Positions 15,269 to 24,550 are shown, counted from the first letter of the stretch. The stretch is 64,000 nucleotides of DNA from Acidovorax sp. Leaf78 (GCF_001422735.1 NZ_LMLZ01000023.1:70586-134585), one strand, 5' to 3'. Program-made: numbers and translations. Notes: generated by a model not told the origin, from the letters alone.

Positions 15269-17139
15269 TGGCCAAACACCAATACCAAGACTGGGGCACT
15301 GTTGAGCGGTGGCAGGCCAACACACTGGCCGCCAAGCTCATGGCCACGTTGCCCAAACAATGGGCCGAGGGTGTAGCAGGGCTGCGGGCCAATGAGCCGG
15401 GCACGCCTGCATGGCAGCGCAACAGTGCATGGCTGGAGCGCCTGCACGCCTTCAAGGACGAGCACGGCGACGCGCTGCAGTGGAGCATGAGCGATTCGGA
15501 CGTGTGCGAGCGCGCCACCGCTGTGGCCGAAGGCGTCACGCGGTTGATGGATCTGTGGCCTGAGCCGCTGACCGAGGCCGAGCAAAAGGCGCTTGTGTTG
15601 GCATCGTGCGCGCTGCTGGAAGTGGACCCGCCCGAGGCAGAGACGCGCAAGGGCGTGATTGGCAAGGGCCAGGATGCCGCGTTTTGGCGCAAGCGCCTGC
15701 GCCAGAAGGTGGCCCGGGTGCGCGAGCTGGGCGCCATCAAGCTGGGCGTGGTGAACCACCAGAACGGCGGCTACTGCAGCAATGCAGCGGTGGAGAACCG
15801 CCAGCAGCAGCTGGCCCGCGCCGCGGCCATGATGGACAACACGCTGGTACGCAATGAGGCCGGCCAGGTGTACCGGCTGGGCGAGCTGGCAAAGCTGGGT
15901 GTGTCCGACCGCGATGTGCGCCGCGGCGAGCTGATGGTGCGTATTCGCGGCTGCGAGGAATATGCCGATGCAGCGGGCCACGTGGGCCTGTTCTTCACGC
16001 AGACCCTGCCCAGCCGGTTTCACGCCATGCTGGCGCCGCCCAAGGGCTCGCGCCTGCCATCGCGCAAAAACCCGAAATATGACGGCTCCAGCCCACGCGA
16101 GGGGCAGGCCTGGTTGTGCAAGCGCTGGGCCGAGGCGCGCACGGCGCTGGACAAGGCCGGCATCCGGTTCTACGGCTTCCGGGTGGCAGAGCCGCACCAC
16201 GATGGGTGCCCACATTGGCATTCGCTGTTCTGGTTTCAGTCGCGGGAAGAAGCGCGCCTTGCCTCCGTCATCATCCGCCAGCACTGGTTGAAGCCCGAGG
16301 CCGACGAGTTCCCCGAGGTGACGTGCAAGAAGACCCGCGCGCACCTGCAGACCCGCCAGCCCGGCGCCCGTAAAAACCGGGTCAACGTGAAGTGGCTCGA
16401 TGCCGGCGGCGCTGCCGCGTACATCGCCAAATACGTGGCCAAGAACGTGGGCGGGTCGTACCAGATCAACCACCTTGACGGCCAGGGCGAGGGCCATGCA
16501 CAGGGCCAGCTGTTCGACGTGAACTCGGGCGACGTGCCCGGCTATGTGCGTGTCGACGCCTGGGCTGCGACCTGGGGCATTCGGCAGTTTCAGCCCATCG
16601 GACAGCCCAGCGTGGTGGCCTGGCGCGAGATGCGCCGGGTTACTCACGATCAGGTGGAGCAAGCCCGCATCGAGGGCGACACCATCGCCTGGCGCATCTA
16701 TGGCGCCGTGCACAAGGTGGGCTCCATCAAGGCCGACTGGCGCCGCTTCATGGAGCTGATGGGCGGCCCCTGCCGAAAGCGCGGAGAGTGGGCCATGTCG
16801 GTGGCGCACCGCGAAACCGAGACAAAGAACCGCTACGGCGAGACCGTCGAAAAGAAAGTGGCCGTGGGATTGCAGCTGCAGTCCGGCCGCTGGTTGATCT
16901 CGCGCCGCCAGGCATGGAACAGGGTCGCCGTTGGCACCCCGGACCCGGCTGCTCGCGCCGCGCAGGCGGCGCCTTGGACTTGTTTCAATAACTGTAGAGC
17001 GCGCCTGACCGGCGAACTCCGCAGAGCGTTTTTAGGCCGGGGCCGTCACGAAATCGAGGACTGGACCCCGCAGCCCGAACCCCAGCAGCCGCCAACCCGG
17101 CCCGCTGCGCCCCCTTCCCCCGAGTTTTTTCAACCCTGA
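15268..17139 (+). CDS. A: rolling-circle replication initiator endonuclease (P2 gpA family)
   Basis: The 623-residue protein is an HUH endonuclease. The metal-binding motif is PHWHSLFW (H316, H318), and the nicking tyrosines are in AAYIAKYVAKN (Y385 and Y389), the Y-x3-Y arrangement of P2 gpA and phiX174 A. It nicks the phage origin and starts rolling-circle replication. Two earlier GTG codons exist but ATG 15268 overlaps the previous stop. The last 25 residues are Pro/Gln-rich. In P2 the origin lies inside this gene; I did not locate a nick site. Confidence 0.93.
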   Translation: MAKHQYQDWGTVERWQANTLAAKLMATLPKQWAEGVAGLRANEPGTPAWQRNSAWLERLHAFKDEHGDALQWSMSDSDVCERATAVAEGVTRLMDLWPEPLTEAEQKALVLASCALLEVDPPEAETRKGVIGKGQDAAFWRKRLRQKVARVRELGAIKLGVVNHQNGGYCSNAAVENRQQQLARAAAMMDNTLVRNEAGQVYRLGELAKLGVSDRDVRRGELMVRIRGCEEYADAAGHVGLFFTQTLPSRFHAMLAPPKGSRLPSRKNPKYDGSSPREGQAWLCKRWAEARTALDKAGIRFYGFRVAEPHHDGCPHWHSLFWFQSREEARLASVIIRQHWLKPEADEFPEVTCKKTRAHLQTRQPGARKNRVNVKWLDAGGAAAYIAKYVAKNVGGSYQINHLDGQGEGHAQGQLFDVNSGDVPGYVRVDAWAATWGIRQFQPIGQPSVVAWREMRRVTHDQVEQARIEGDTIAWRIYGAVHKVGSIKADWRRFMELMGGPCRKRGEWAMSVAHRETETKNRYGETVEKKVAVGLQLQSGRWLISRRQAWNRVAVGTPDPAARAAQAAPWTCFNNCRARLTGELRRAFLGRGRHEIEDWTPQPEPQQPPTRPAAPPSPEFFQP

Positions 17140-17154
17140 ACCACTGCAGGAGGT

Positions 17155-17385
17155 ATGACCGTGCCCGCAAAACTGACCATGCCCACGCTGGGCGGCCTCA
17201 CGAATCCCAAATTTCGCTACGTCGATAGGGATCACACCAACATCGCCGAGACGTTCAAACGCGCCCGCCGTGCCCTGGCCAGGGCACAGCAAGAGGCGCA
17301 GTCCGCGCAGCAGACGCTTGAGCTTGAGCCAGAGCGCGCCACCGTGGTGACGTTGCCCCAGCGTGCCGGCCGCCGCAGTGCATGA
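17155..17385 (+). CDS. hypothetical small phage protein
   Basis: A 76-residue basic protein from ATG 17155, which has a strong GGAGG site at the normal distance. The middle (residues 32 to 57) is a predicted coiled coil rich in Arg, Ala and Gln. Its TGA overlaps the ATG of the next gene. Function unknown. Confidence 0.55.
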   Translation: MTVPAKLTMPTLGGLTNPKFRYVDRDHTNIAETFKRARRALARAQQEAQSAQQTLELEPERATVVTLPQRAGRRSA

Positions 17386-17585
17386 CGCCCGAGGAACAAG
17401 CGCTATGGACTCCAGCAATCTGCCTGCACTGCACCCACGGGCACCCACTCGCCCAGCAGTTGCTGTGCCACTGCCCGGCGCTGGTGGCCGCGCACGGGGT
17501 GCAACCGGTGGGGGTGATGCGCTGCCGGGCCGACGCGTGCGCCCAAGCGCAGCACCGGTCCATACCGCTGCATTCGGTGCACTGA
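17382..17585 (+). CDS. small Cys/His-rich protein, copy 1 of tandem pair
   Basis: The 67-residue product has CLHCTHGHPL, then CHCPAL, GVQPVGV and RCRADAC. The spacing C-x2-C-x-H-G...C-H-x-P...A-C suggests a zinc-binding fold. The following gene encodes a protein with the same framework, so the two are tandem paralogues. The start overlaps the previous stop by four bases. Function unknown; small zinc-finger proteins in phage early regions often modulate host transcription. Confidence 0.55.
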   Translation: MTPEEQALWTPAICLHCTHGHPLAQQLLCHCPALVAAHGVQPVGVMRCRADACAQAQHRSIPLHSVH

Positions 17586-17608
17586 CTGGCAATGGCGAGC
17601 CCGCAGGG

Positions 17609-17824
17609 ATGAACCTGCAGGCCCTGGCCCAGCTGGTGCCACCGCTGCGCGGCTGCGCGCTGTGCGCACACGGCCTGGACCGTGACGGCGTGCGCCATTG
17701 CCACGCGCCGGCCGTGCGCCAGGTCTTCGGCGTGCAGCCGGTGGCCATTGCTCGCAGCCGCGTAGAGGCGTGCGGCCCTGGCGCTGCGCACATGCATATG
17801 CCGGCCTGGGGTGCCACGGCATGA
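17609..17824 (+). CDS. small Cys/His-rich protein, copy 2 of tandem pair
   Basis: The 71-residue frame from ATG 17609 repeats the framework of the upstream protein: CALCAHGL, CHAPAV, FGVQPVAI and RVEAC. Conserved positions are both C-x2-C cysteines, the H-G pair, the C-H-x-P-A block, G-V-Q-P-V and the final A-C. The stop overlaps the next ATG by four bases. The pair looks like an internal tandem duplication within the phage genome. Confidence 0.55.
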   Translation: MNLQALAQLVPPLRGCALCAHGLDRDGVRHCHAPAVRQVFGVQPVAIARSRVEACGPGAAHMHMPAWGATA

Positions 17825-18081
17825 CAGCGCCCACCGCCGACGCGATGCGCGCCGCTCTGCAGTCCATGGCACGCCTGCCGGCCTGCCGCGAATGGCCCGC
17901 CGACTACGACGCCGTCATGGCCGACCCGGTGCGCAGGCGTCTGGTGCGGCTGCAGGCCACGTTCCTGACGCGCGTTGCTGCCGAGAAGGCGGCCGCCCGC
18001 TCGCCGCAGGCCTCGAAGCTGAACAAGCGCCCTCCCTGTTTTGACCACAAGCGCGCCGCCGCCGGCGACCGCGACGACTGA
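17821..18081 (+). CDS. hypothetical small helical phage protein
   Basis: An 86-residue basic, helical protein. ATG 17821 overlaps the previous stop (ATGA). The N-terminal half has RAALQSMARLPACREWPADYD; the C terminus is Lys/Arg-rich and could bind nucleic acid. No recognised domain. Confidence 0.5.
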   Translation: MTAPTADAMRAALQSMARLPACREWPADYDAVMADPVRRRLVRLQATFLTRVAAEKAAARSPQASKLNKRPPCFDHKRAAAGDRDD

Positions 18082-18103
18082 TTCACATACCCCAAGGAAA
18101 CCC

Positions 18104-18763
18104 ATGAAACAACCCCTGATCGTTGCTCTCACCGGCAAGCCGTCGAGCGGCAAGAAGACCATCGCGTCGATGCTGGCCCCTAGCCAGGGCTTCGCGGCTT
18201 TGTCGTTCGCCGACGCCGTGCGGCGCGACGCTGCGCAGGCTTGGCGCCTGGACGTGCGCCTGCTATCTGACCCTGGCTTGCAGCACGTCCCTTTGAATTC
18301 GCTGGCCGCCGGCATGTGCAGCGACCCCGCGTTCATGCTGTGGCTGACCGATGGCGGCGAGCAGTTGCCGCCGCCGCGCTCGCCCGCATGGGTCATCCAG
18401 CGCTGGTCCGAGTTCCGCTGCCGGTTCATCCCTGATTTCTACTGCCGTCAGATTGAACGCCAGATCGGGCGGCTGGTGGGCTGTGGGTGGTCCCGCATCG
18501 TCGTGTACGACCTGGCCACTGCCGCGCAGCAAACCATGCTGCACCGCCTGGGCGCCAAGGTGGTGCGCGTGCACCGCATCGACATGGCCACCGCGCAAGC
18601 GCAGACCCTAGACGGCGTGCCTGGGCTCACGATCAAGTCGCACGCGGACATTGAAAACACCGGCTCGCTGGAAGGGCTGGCCGCTGCCGTTGTGGACTGC
18701 ATGGAATTTCTTGAAGTGCTGGTGCTGACTCCCTACCAGCGACTGGTGACGGAGGCTGAGTAA
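18104..18763 (+). CDS. P-loop deoxynucleoside monophosphate kinase-like protein
   Basis: The 219-residue product begins with a Walker A loop in LIVALTGKPSSGKKTIASML (G11 to T19 region), followed by FAALSFADAVRRD, the substrate-site region seen in phage dNMP kinases such as the T4 gp1 family. A VVRVHRI strand at about 150 and an H-A-D-I-E-N-T segment near 185 fit the lid and sugar-binding part of that family. It would phosphorylate dNMPs to supply phage replication. ATG 18104 follows a CAAGGAAA site. The end overlaps the AlpA-type gene by one base. Confidence 0.7.
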   Translation: MKQPLIVALTGKPSSGKKTIASMLAPSQGFAALSFADAVRRDAAQAWRLDVRLLSDPGLQHVPLNSLAAGMCSDPAFMLWLTDGGEQLPPPRSPAWVIQRWSEFRCRFIPDFYCRQIERQIGRLVGCGWSRIVVYDLATAAQQTMLHRLGAKVVRVHRIDMATAQAQTLDGVPGLTIKSHADIENTGSLEGLAAAVVDCMEFLEVLVLTPYQRLVTEAE

Positions 18764-19020
18764 TGCTAGCCGTTCAAAAAGTCGTGCCGCTGCTGCGTCT
18801 GCCAAGCGTACTGCAGGCCACCGGGGTGGGTCGAACCACCTTGTACGAACGCATCAAGGATGGTTTGTTCACGCCCCCCATCAAGTTGGGTGCCCGGGCA
18901 TCGGCCTGGCCGGCCAATGAGGTTCAGGCATGCAACGATGCAATCATCAAGGGGAGCGACACCGAAGAAATTAAGGTGCTGGTGGCTCGCCTAGTGCAGG
19001 GCCGAAGTTTGCTGAAGTAA
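18763..19020 (+). CDS. AlpA-family regulator / excisionase-like (Cox position)
   Basis: An 85-residue winged-helix-type protein of the AlpA family: LPSVLQATGVGRTTLYERIKDGLF is the helix-turn-helix and PPIKLGARASAWP the wing. AlpA-type proteins act as excisionase or as activators of the integrase gene. It starts on the A of the previous stop codon (TAATG) and is the last rightward gene before the integrase region. Confidence 0.85.
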   Translation: MLAVQKVVPLLRLPSVLQATGVGRTTLYERIKDGLFTPPIKLGARASAWPANEVQACNDAIIKGSDTEEIKVLVARLVQGRSLLK

Positions 19021-19242
19021 GCAGCCTCGCCGAGGCGTGTCATTTTGAGCGATAGCGTGAATGGCAGCATTTAAGCCCGCTGCTAGCGCTTCTATGATGG
19101 CTCCTATCGGTCAGAAGCAGCCGGTGGATGCAGACGATGGCGGGCGCTACTCATTAGAGTTATGCAGCCTTTTTGCGGAGCGGCCATGCCCCTTGTCTAG
19201 CGTAATGCTGCAGCTGGTAGGAAGGGTTTAAAGGAGCTTGAA

Positions 19243-19578
19243 CTAAAGCTTTGCTCCGCAATGGTGGCAAGCGCGCGTCTCGAAGATCGCTATAGTTTCT
19301 CCCGCTTCGCCGCCCGGCTCTTGAAACACGAGAGCACGCTTTCTGCAGGTAGAACATCGTAGAAGCAGGGCTCCAAATATGCTCACAAAAAGCCCAGTGA
19401 GACCAATCATGAACGACCAGATTGACCAACTAAAGAGGACCTCGTACTTGGCGAGGCTGAAGGCACTGATTGGCACTGCCACAGCGATTCCGACCAAGAC
19501 CATTGCCAGGCTGCCAAGTGGAACGTAGCGCATGAATGCTAGCAATGCCTGTCGCATATTAAGGTCGAATTGCCTCAT
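19243..19578 (-). CDS. membrane protein with C-terminal zinc ribbon, prophage cargo
   Basis: The 111-residue protein has two transmembrane helices (about residues 17 to 40 and 46 to 72) and a cytoplasmic C-terminal part with RCSTC and CHHCG, a C-x2-C...C-x2-C zinc ribbon. It is encoded opposite to the early genes between the AlpA-type gene and the integrase, a common spot for lysogen-expressed genes. Function unknown. GC is lower than the surrounding genes. Confidence 0.55.
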   Translation of the reverse strand: MRQFDLNMRQALLAFMRYVPLGSLAMVLVGIAVAVPISAFSLAKYEVLFSWSIWSFMIGLTGLFVSIFGALLLRCSTCRKRALVFQEPGGEAGETIAIFETRACHHCGAKL

Positions 19579-19729
19579 GTTTGAGTGATTGGCTAGCCGA
19601 GGGCCAGTCCGGTTAAAGGAGAGGTTATGGGTTCGAGTTTCACGGTAAAAATGCGGATGAATGAGGATACCTTGCGTGCCTCCATGTTGGCGGGCCAGTT
19701 ATCCATCTGCGCGTGAAAAGTCCACTTTC

Positions 19730-20932
19730 TCAACACGGAAGAGTAATCGCGTGACCTCGAAGAACGTCAAGGTGGTCCGCCCAAAACTGCATCAGCGTGG
19801 TGCGCTGGGGCAGATACGTGGCGTGGTTGTACGCGGAGCTCACGCGGTCCCGCTCTTGGTGCGCCAGCTGCAGTTCGATGACGGCGTGATCCTGGCCAAG
19901 TTCATGCAGCACCGTCGAAGCGATGCCACGGAACCCATGGCCCGTCATTTCCCCCTTGTAGCCCATGCGGTACAGCGCAAACAGAATCGCGTTGTTGCTC
20001 ATCGGCTTTTCATGATCGTGTCCACCCGGGAACAGCAGGGTATTGCCTGTTCCCACCCGCTGCAGGGCCTGCAGCACTGCCACCGCTTGGGTGGACAGTG
20101 GCACGATGTGTTCGGTTTTCATCTTCATGCGGCCGGCGGGTATGCGCCACTGTGACGCCGCCAGATTGAATTCCGACCATTCCGCCTTTATCAGCTCGCT
20201 GGTGCGCACGAACGTCAACGCCATCAGGTGAATGGCCAGGCGCGTGCGAACGTGCCCCCGGTAGTCGTCCACATCGCGCAGCAGCTGCGGCAGTTTCGCA
20301 ACGTCCACCCGCGCATAGTTTTGCTCTCGGACCGGCGCCAGCACATCAGCCGGCTGAACATCGCCGCACGGGTTGTGCTCTGCCAGGCCGTGGCCTATGG
20401 CATACCGGAACACCTGCCCCGAAATCTGGATGGCCCGCCGCGCCAAGTCGTGCGCACCGCGCTGTTCCACCTTCTTTGCCATGGCCACGATTTGCGGGGC
20501 CTTGATGTTGAAGATTGGCAAGGCGCCAATCTGTGGGAACGCATCGAGCTCCATGCGGCGCAGCACTTGGTCGGCGTGCTTCTTCGACCGCGTGCGCGCC
20601 CAGCTCGCGTGCCACGACCTGGCCACGGTCTCGAAAGAGTTATCGGCGGCCACAGCGCTGGCCCGTTTTTGAGCCTGTCGCTTTGCCGAAGGGTCCGACC
20701 CGTCAAGCACCTGGCGCCGTGCATCGTCGCGGGCCTTGCGGGCCTGCAGTAGCGATACATCAGGGTAGACGCCCAGGCTTAGGCGCTTTTCCTTTCCTTC
20801 CATGCGGTACTTGAACCGCCACCATTTGCCGCCAGAGGGTGCGACTTCGAGGTAAAGGCCGTCCGCGTCGTACAGCTTGCGCGGCTTTTCAGCAGGTTTC
20901 GCCGCCTTGATGGCGGTGTCGGTGAGGGGCAT
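19730..20932 (-). CDS. int: tyrosine-recombinase integrase (P4-type)
   Basis: I place the start at 20932 (MPLTDTAIKAAKPAEKPRK), the standard start of P4-type integrases; an open frame continues upstream into the tRNA but is not protein-like. The 400 residues comprise the DUF4102 arm-binding domain (1 to 90), a SAM-like core-binding domain (about 100 to 190) and the catalytic domain with R in FVRTSELIKAEW, the HGFRG box and H...Y in QLAHQERD / YNHATYL. It lies 164 bp from the 3' end of tRNA-Pro, so that tRNA is the likely attB. Confidence 0.95.
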   Translation of the reverse strand: MPLTDTAIKAAKPAEKPRKLYDADGLYLEVAPSGGKWWRFKYRMEGKEKRLSLGVYPDVSLLQARKARDDARRQVLDGSDPSAKRQAQKRASAVAADNSFETVARSWHASWARTRSKKHADQVLRRMELDAFPQIGALPIFNIKAPQIVAMAKKVEQRGAHDLARRAIQISGQVFRYAIGHGLAEHNPCGDVQPADVLAPVREQNYARVDVAKLPQLLRDVDDYRGHVRTRLAIHLMALTFVRTSELIKAEWSEFNLAASQWRIPAGRMKMKTEHIVPLSTQAVAVLQALQRVGTGNTLLFPGGHDHEKPMSNNAILFALYRMGYKGEMTGHGFRGIASTVLHELGQDHAVIELQLAHQERDRVSSAYNHATYLPQRTTLMQFWADHLDVLRGHAITLPC

Positions 20933-21096
20933 GTGGGGCAACTCCGGGCAGTGGGGCAATTGCTGCCCCAAAAGTTGCCCCAAAGTATAGGCGGCTGTCC
21001 GCGGACGATGCCGGACGATGAAGAACGCGAAAAGCCGCGCCACAAAAGAGAAATCCGCCAGGTCCGTATCTCTACGAACACTGGCGGATGAGTAAA

Positions 21097-21125
21097 TGGT
21101 CGGCGTGGCGGGATTCGAACTCGCG
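21097..21125. other. presumed prophage attachment site (right end)
   Basis: P4-type integrases usually recombine within the 3' half (T arm to CCA) of a tRNA gene. Here the intact tRNA-Pro 3' end lies on the integrase side. The matching left copy would be outside the window, so the exact core cannot be delimited. Confidence 0.4.
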
Positions 21126-21173
21126 ACCCCTTGCACCCCATGCAAGTGCGCTACCAGGCTGCGCTACACGCCG
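21097..21173 (-). tRNA. tRNA-Pro (anticodon GGG)
   Basis: On the minus strand a full cloverleaf can be drawn: acceptor CGGCGTG/CACGCCG, D arm with AGCGCAG...TGGTAGCGC, anticodon stem CTTGC/GCAAG with loop ATGGGGT (anticodon GGG, reads CCC), T loop TTCGAAT, discriminator A and encoded CCA. The gene is intact. Its 3' end faces the integrase, so the prophage attachment core should be in the 3' half of this gene. Confidence 0.95.
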
Positions 21174-21184
21174 ACAAGACTTAG

Positions 21185-21212
21185 ATTATATGCAGAAAAA
21201 TGCTAGGTCAGA
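21185..21212 (-). promoter_or_regulatory. promoter of tRNA-Pro
   Basis: On the minus strand a perfect TATAAT (21185-21190) lies 11 bp before the tRNA 5' end. A CTGACC/TCTGAC -35 candidate is 15-16 bp upstream, at 21206-21212, overlapping the end of the merR-like gene. Confidence 0.55.
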
Positions 21213-21637
21213 GAAAGTAACGCACGAATCTCAAATAATTCTTTGCGCACCGCATTCGAGTCCAGCGAATAGCCCACCGCATCGATGGACAAGCTCTGCG
21301 CGCTGTCGATCAGCATGCTGGGCAGCTCGGTGCCGCCGTCCGCGGCATCGCCTTCTGCACCGGCCTCATCGCGGGCCGGATGCGCGAGTTCCTGCAGACG
21401 ATTGCGGGCGCCACTGATGGTGAAGCCCTGGTCGTACAGCAGGTCCCGGATGCGGCGGATCATGAGCACTTCGTGGTGCTGGTAGTAGCGGCGGTTGCCG
21501 CGCCGCTTCATGGGCCGCAACTGCGTGAACTCCTGCTCCCAGTACCGCAGCACGTGGGGTTTTACGCCGCACAGCTCCGCGACCTCACCGATGGTGAAGT
21601 AGCGTTTAGCGGGTATGGAAGGAAGAGGTGTGCCCAT
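21203..21637 (-). CDS. MerR-family transcriptional regulator
   Basis: The 144-residue protein has the MerR winged HTH at residues 12 to 80 (FTIGEVAELCGVKPHVLRYWE, then RRGNRRYYQHHEV, then LLYDQGFTISGAR) and a short acidic C terminus without metal-binding cysteines. In many beta- and gammaproteobacteria this gene follows ihfA, as here. The effector is unknown. Confidence 0.92.
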   Translation of the reverse strand: MGTPLPSIPAKRYFTIGEVAELCGVKPHVLRYWEQEFTQLRPMKRRGNRRYYQHHEVLMIRRIRDLLYDQGFTISGARNRLQELAHPARDEAGAEGDAADGGTELPSMLIDSAQSLSIDAVGYSLDSNAVRKELFEIRALLSLT

Positions 21638-21738
21638 CGAGAAAGCGTTTCAGACCAGGGAGCCGCGTAGCGTACTGCACTGACGCAAACACCGCCAGTG
21701 AACAGAAACATTCCGGTCACAAAACGGTACAAATTCAC

Positions 21739-22068
21739 TCAGGGCGCCACAACCGCCGTCTGAATTTGCTCCTTGAGCTTGCTGCTGGCGTGAAACGTCA
21801 CCACACGGCGCGCTTTGATGGGGATGGCCTCCCCGGTGCGCGGATTGCGGCCGGGGCGCGGTGCCTTGGTGCGGATCTGAAAGTTGCCGAAACCCGAGAG
21901 CTTGACGTCCTTGCCCTCGACCAGGCTTTGCGCGATCAGATCGAAGAACGCGTCGATCATGTCCTTGGACTCGCGCTTGTTCAGGCCGATCTGATCGAAC
22001 AGCAGATCGGCCAGTTGCGCCTTGGTCAGTGCCGGTGTCTCCAGGCTTTCGACGGCGAATTCGATCAT
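21739..22068 (-). CDS. ihfA: integration host factor subunit alpha
   Basis: The 109-residue protein (start MIEFAVESL at 22068) has the HU/IHF fold, the [11 protein letters not shown] helix, [11 protein letters not shown] and the DNA-intercalating arm [15 protein letters not shown] bends DNA with the beta subunit and would also serve phage recombination. It closes the thrS-infC-rpmI-rplT-pheS-pheT-ihfA order known from Escherichia coli. The frame extends upstream to 22122 into pheT, but the MIEF start matches the family. Confidence 0.96.
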   Translation of the reverse strand: MIEFAVESLETPALTKAQLADLLFDQIGLNKRESKDMIDAFFDLIAQSLVEGKDVKLSGFGNFQIRTKAPRPGRNPRTGEAIPIKARRVVTFHASSKLKEQIQTAVVAP

Positions 22069-22102
22069 GGCATCACTCCCCTCTTGGGCAATTTCGTTGT
22101 CA

Positions 22103-24550
22103 TCAAACACGCAGGCGCGCACCGGTGCGCTGCACCAGTTGGGCCACCACGGCCTGCATCGCGGCCTCGATTTCGGCCTCGGTCAGCGTGGCTTCGTCAC
22201 GAGCCAACGTCAGGCGCACGGTAACGCTCTTCTCGCCCTGAGCAAGGCCACCAGCGGGTGATTCCTCGCCTTCGCGCAGCGGCTTGGGACGGTACACGTC
22301 ATACAGCACCGCCGAGCGCAACATGCCACCTGGCAGAGCCTGCTGAACCGCCGAAATGATTTCGTCGTGCGTTACCCTTTCGGCGACCACCACGGCCTTG
22401 TCACGCTCGACCGCCTGGTGCTTGGCCACGGCCTTGAACTGAGGCACCACGCGCTGCAGCACGGCGCCGAGTTCGAGCTCGAACAGCACCGGGGCCAGCG
22501 GCAGGTCCCAGGACTGGCGCCACTGCGGGTGCAGCTCGCCCACAAAGCCGATGGCACGGCCGTCCACCAGCACGCGCGCGCAGCGGCCGGGGTGCATGGC
22601 CGGGTGCGTGGCGGGCTCGAAGCTGGCCTGCAGCGGGGCCAGCAAGGCCTCCACGTCGCCCTTCACATCGAAGAAGTCGATAGCCTGCTCCTTGCGCCCC
22701 CACTGCAGCGCATCGTTCGGGCCGTAGGCCAGGCCGGACACGCGCATGGGTTGGTCGAAGCCTTCGACGGTGGTGTCGGTGTTGCGCACCGTGGCGTCGC
22801 GCAGGAACACGCGGCCCAGCTCGAACACGCGCACGCGCTGGGCCTTGCGGTCCAGGTTGAATTTCAGCACTTGCAGCAGCGAACCGAGCAGCGTCGAGCG
22901 CATCACGCTCATCTGGCTGGCGATGGGGTTGAGCAGCTTGATGGGCTGCGCGTTCGCGGCCAGCTCGTGCTCCCAGCGCTCTTCGACAAAGCTGAAGTTG
23001 ATGGTCTCCTGGTAACCCAGCCCGGCCAGCGAGCGGCGCACGGCAAACGGGCTGCGCGTGGCCTCGGCCGGCAGCTTGGGCGTGATGGGCGCCAGGGGCG
23101 GCGTGGTGGGCAGGTTGTTGTAGCCCACCATGCGCGCCACTTCTTCGATCAGGTCTTCTTCGATGGTGATGTCGAAGCGGTACGCGGGCGGCGTGACAGT
23201 GAGCGTGCCTTCGCCCTGCACCACCGGCAGGCCCAGGCGGGCCAGCACATCGGCGCACTGCGCCTGGGTCAGGGGCATTCCGATGACCTTGGAGGCACGC
23301 GCCACGCGCAGCGTGACGGGCTGGGGCACCGGCAGGTTTACGGACTGGTCGTCCATGGGGCCGCAGGCGGTCTCCGGCGTGCCGCAGATATCGATGACCA
23401 GCTGGGTGATGCGCTCGATGTGCTCGACCGTGAGGCTCGGGTCCACGCCGCGTTCGAAGCGGTGGCCGGCATCGGTGGAGAAGTTGAAGCGGCGCGAGCG
23501 CCCGGCCACGGCCTTGGGCCACCAGAAGGCGGCTTCGATATAGATGTGCTTCGTGTCGTCGGACACGGCGGTGGCGTCGCCGCCCATGATGCCGGCGAGC
23601 GACTCGACCTGCTGCTCGTCAGCGATCACGCCGACCTTGTCGTCCACGGTGATGGTGTTGCCGTTGAGCAGCTTGAGCTGCTCGCCCGGCTTGCCCCAGC
23701 GCACGTCCAGGTCGCCGTGAATCTTGTCCAGATCAAAAATGTGCGACGGCCGGCCCAGTTCGAACATCACGTAGTTGGAGATGTCGACCAGCGGCGACAC
23801 GCCGCGCTGACCGCAGCGCGCCAGGCGGTCCAGCATCCACTGGGGCGTGGCGGCGCGCGTGTTCACGTTGCGCACGATGCGGCCGGAGAAGCGGCCGCAC
23901 AGGTCGGGCGCGCTCACCTTGACGGCGAGCTTGTCGGACAGCTTTGCCGCCACCGCGGGGAACGAAGGCTGCTGCAACGGCACGCCGGTGAGGGCCGACA
24001 CTTCGCGCGCAATGCCGTACACGCTGAGGCAGTGCGCCAGGTTGGGCGTGAGCTTGAGCGTGAACAGCGTGTCGTCCAGGTTCAGGTGGGTGCGGATGTC
24101 CTGGCCCACGGGTGCAGAGTCGTCGAGCTCGAGCAGACCGCCATGGTCTTCAGACAGCTTGAGCTCGCGGGCCGAGCACAGCATGCCCTGGCTCTCCACG
24201 CCGCGCAGCTTGCCGACCTTGATGAGGAACGGCTTGCCGTCGTCGCCGGGCGGCAGCTCTGCGCCCACCATGGCACACGGCACCTTGATGCCCACGCGGG
24301 CGTTGGGCGCGCCGCACACGATGTTGAGCAAGGCGCCCTGCCCCACATCCACCTGGCACACGCGCAGGCGGTCGGCATCAGGGTGTTGCACGGCTTCTTT
24401 GATTTCGCCCACCACAATCTTGGTGAAGGGCGGCGCCACGGGGCGCAGCTCTTCCACCTCGAGGCCGGCCATGGTCAGCGTCTCGGCCAGCTCGGCCGTC
24501 GAAAGGGGTGGGTTGCAGAACTCGCGCAACCAGGATTCAGGAAATTGCAT
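22103..24550 (-). CDS. pheT: phenylalanyl-tRNA synthetase beta subunit
   Basis: The 815-residue protein has the full PheT layout: the N-terminal tRNA-binding EMAP-like domain (about 40 to 150), the B3/B4 editing region (about 220 to 390), B5, the catalytic-like core with [13 protein letters not shown], and the ferredoxin-fold anticodon-binding domain at the C terminus. It pairs with PheS as an alpha2-beta2 enzyme. It lies 74 bp downstream of pheS. Confidence 0.97.
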   Translation of the reverse strand: MQFPESWLREFCNPPLSTAELAETLTMAGLEVEELRPVAPPFTKIVVGEIKEAVQHPDADRLRVCQVDVGQGALLNIVCGAPNARVGIKVPCAMVGAELPPGDDGKPFLIKVGKLRGVESQGMLCSARELKLSEDHGGLLELDDSAPVGQDIRTHLNLDDTLFTLKLTPNLAHCLSVYGIAREVSALTGVPLQQPSFPAVAAKLSDKLAVKVSAPDLCGRFSGRIVRNVNTRAATPQWMLDRLARCGQRGVSPLVDISNYVMFELGRPSHIFDLDKIHGDLDVRWGKPGEQLKLLNGNTITVDDKVGVIADEQQVESLAGIMGGDATAVSDDTKHIYIEAAFWWPKAVAGRSRRFNFSTDAGHRFERGVDPSLTVEHIERITQLVIDICGTPETACGPMDDQSVNLPVPQPVTLRVARASKVIGMPLTQAQCADVLARLGLPVVQGEGTLTVTPPAYRFDITIEEDLIEEVARMVGYNNLPTTPPLAPITPKLPAEATRSPFAVRRSLAGLGYQETINFSFVEERWEHELAANAQPIKLLNPIASQMSVMRSTLLGSLLQVLKFNLDRKAQRVRVFELGRVFLRDATVRNTDTTVEGFDQPMRVSGLAYGPNDALQWGRKEQAIDFFDVKGDVEALLAPLQASFEPATHPAMHPGRCARVLVDGRAIGFVGELHPQWRQSWDLPLAPVLFELELGAVLQRVVPQFKAVAKHQAVERDKAVVVAERVTHDEIISAVQQALPGGMLRSAVLYDVYRPKPLREGEESPAGGLAQGEKSVTVRLTLARDEATLTEAEIEAAMQAVVAQLVQRTGARLRV

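Noticed and set aside
14983..16809. 608-codon open frame on the minus strand opposite gpA
   Set aside because: It is an antisense shadow of a high-GC gene. gpA on the plus strand has HUH and tyrosine motifs and coupled starts; the antisense product is His/Leu/Arg-rich without any motif.
19045..19110. Possible further copy of the AGCGCT/GCTATC repeat
   Set aside because: Only GCTAGCGCTTCTATGATGG and GATAGC fragments match, without either complete hairpin.
19622..19672. GGGTTCGAGTTTCAC, like a tRNA T arm, near the integrase end
   Set aside because: No acceptor, D or anticodon stem can be built around it, and it is not a copy of the tRNA-Pro 3' end.
20933..21145. N-terminal extension of the integrase frame into the tRNA
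   Set aside because: The extension runs through the tRNA-Pro gene and lacks protein character. MPLTDTAIKAAKP is the standard start of this integrase type.
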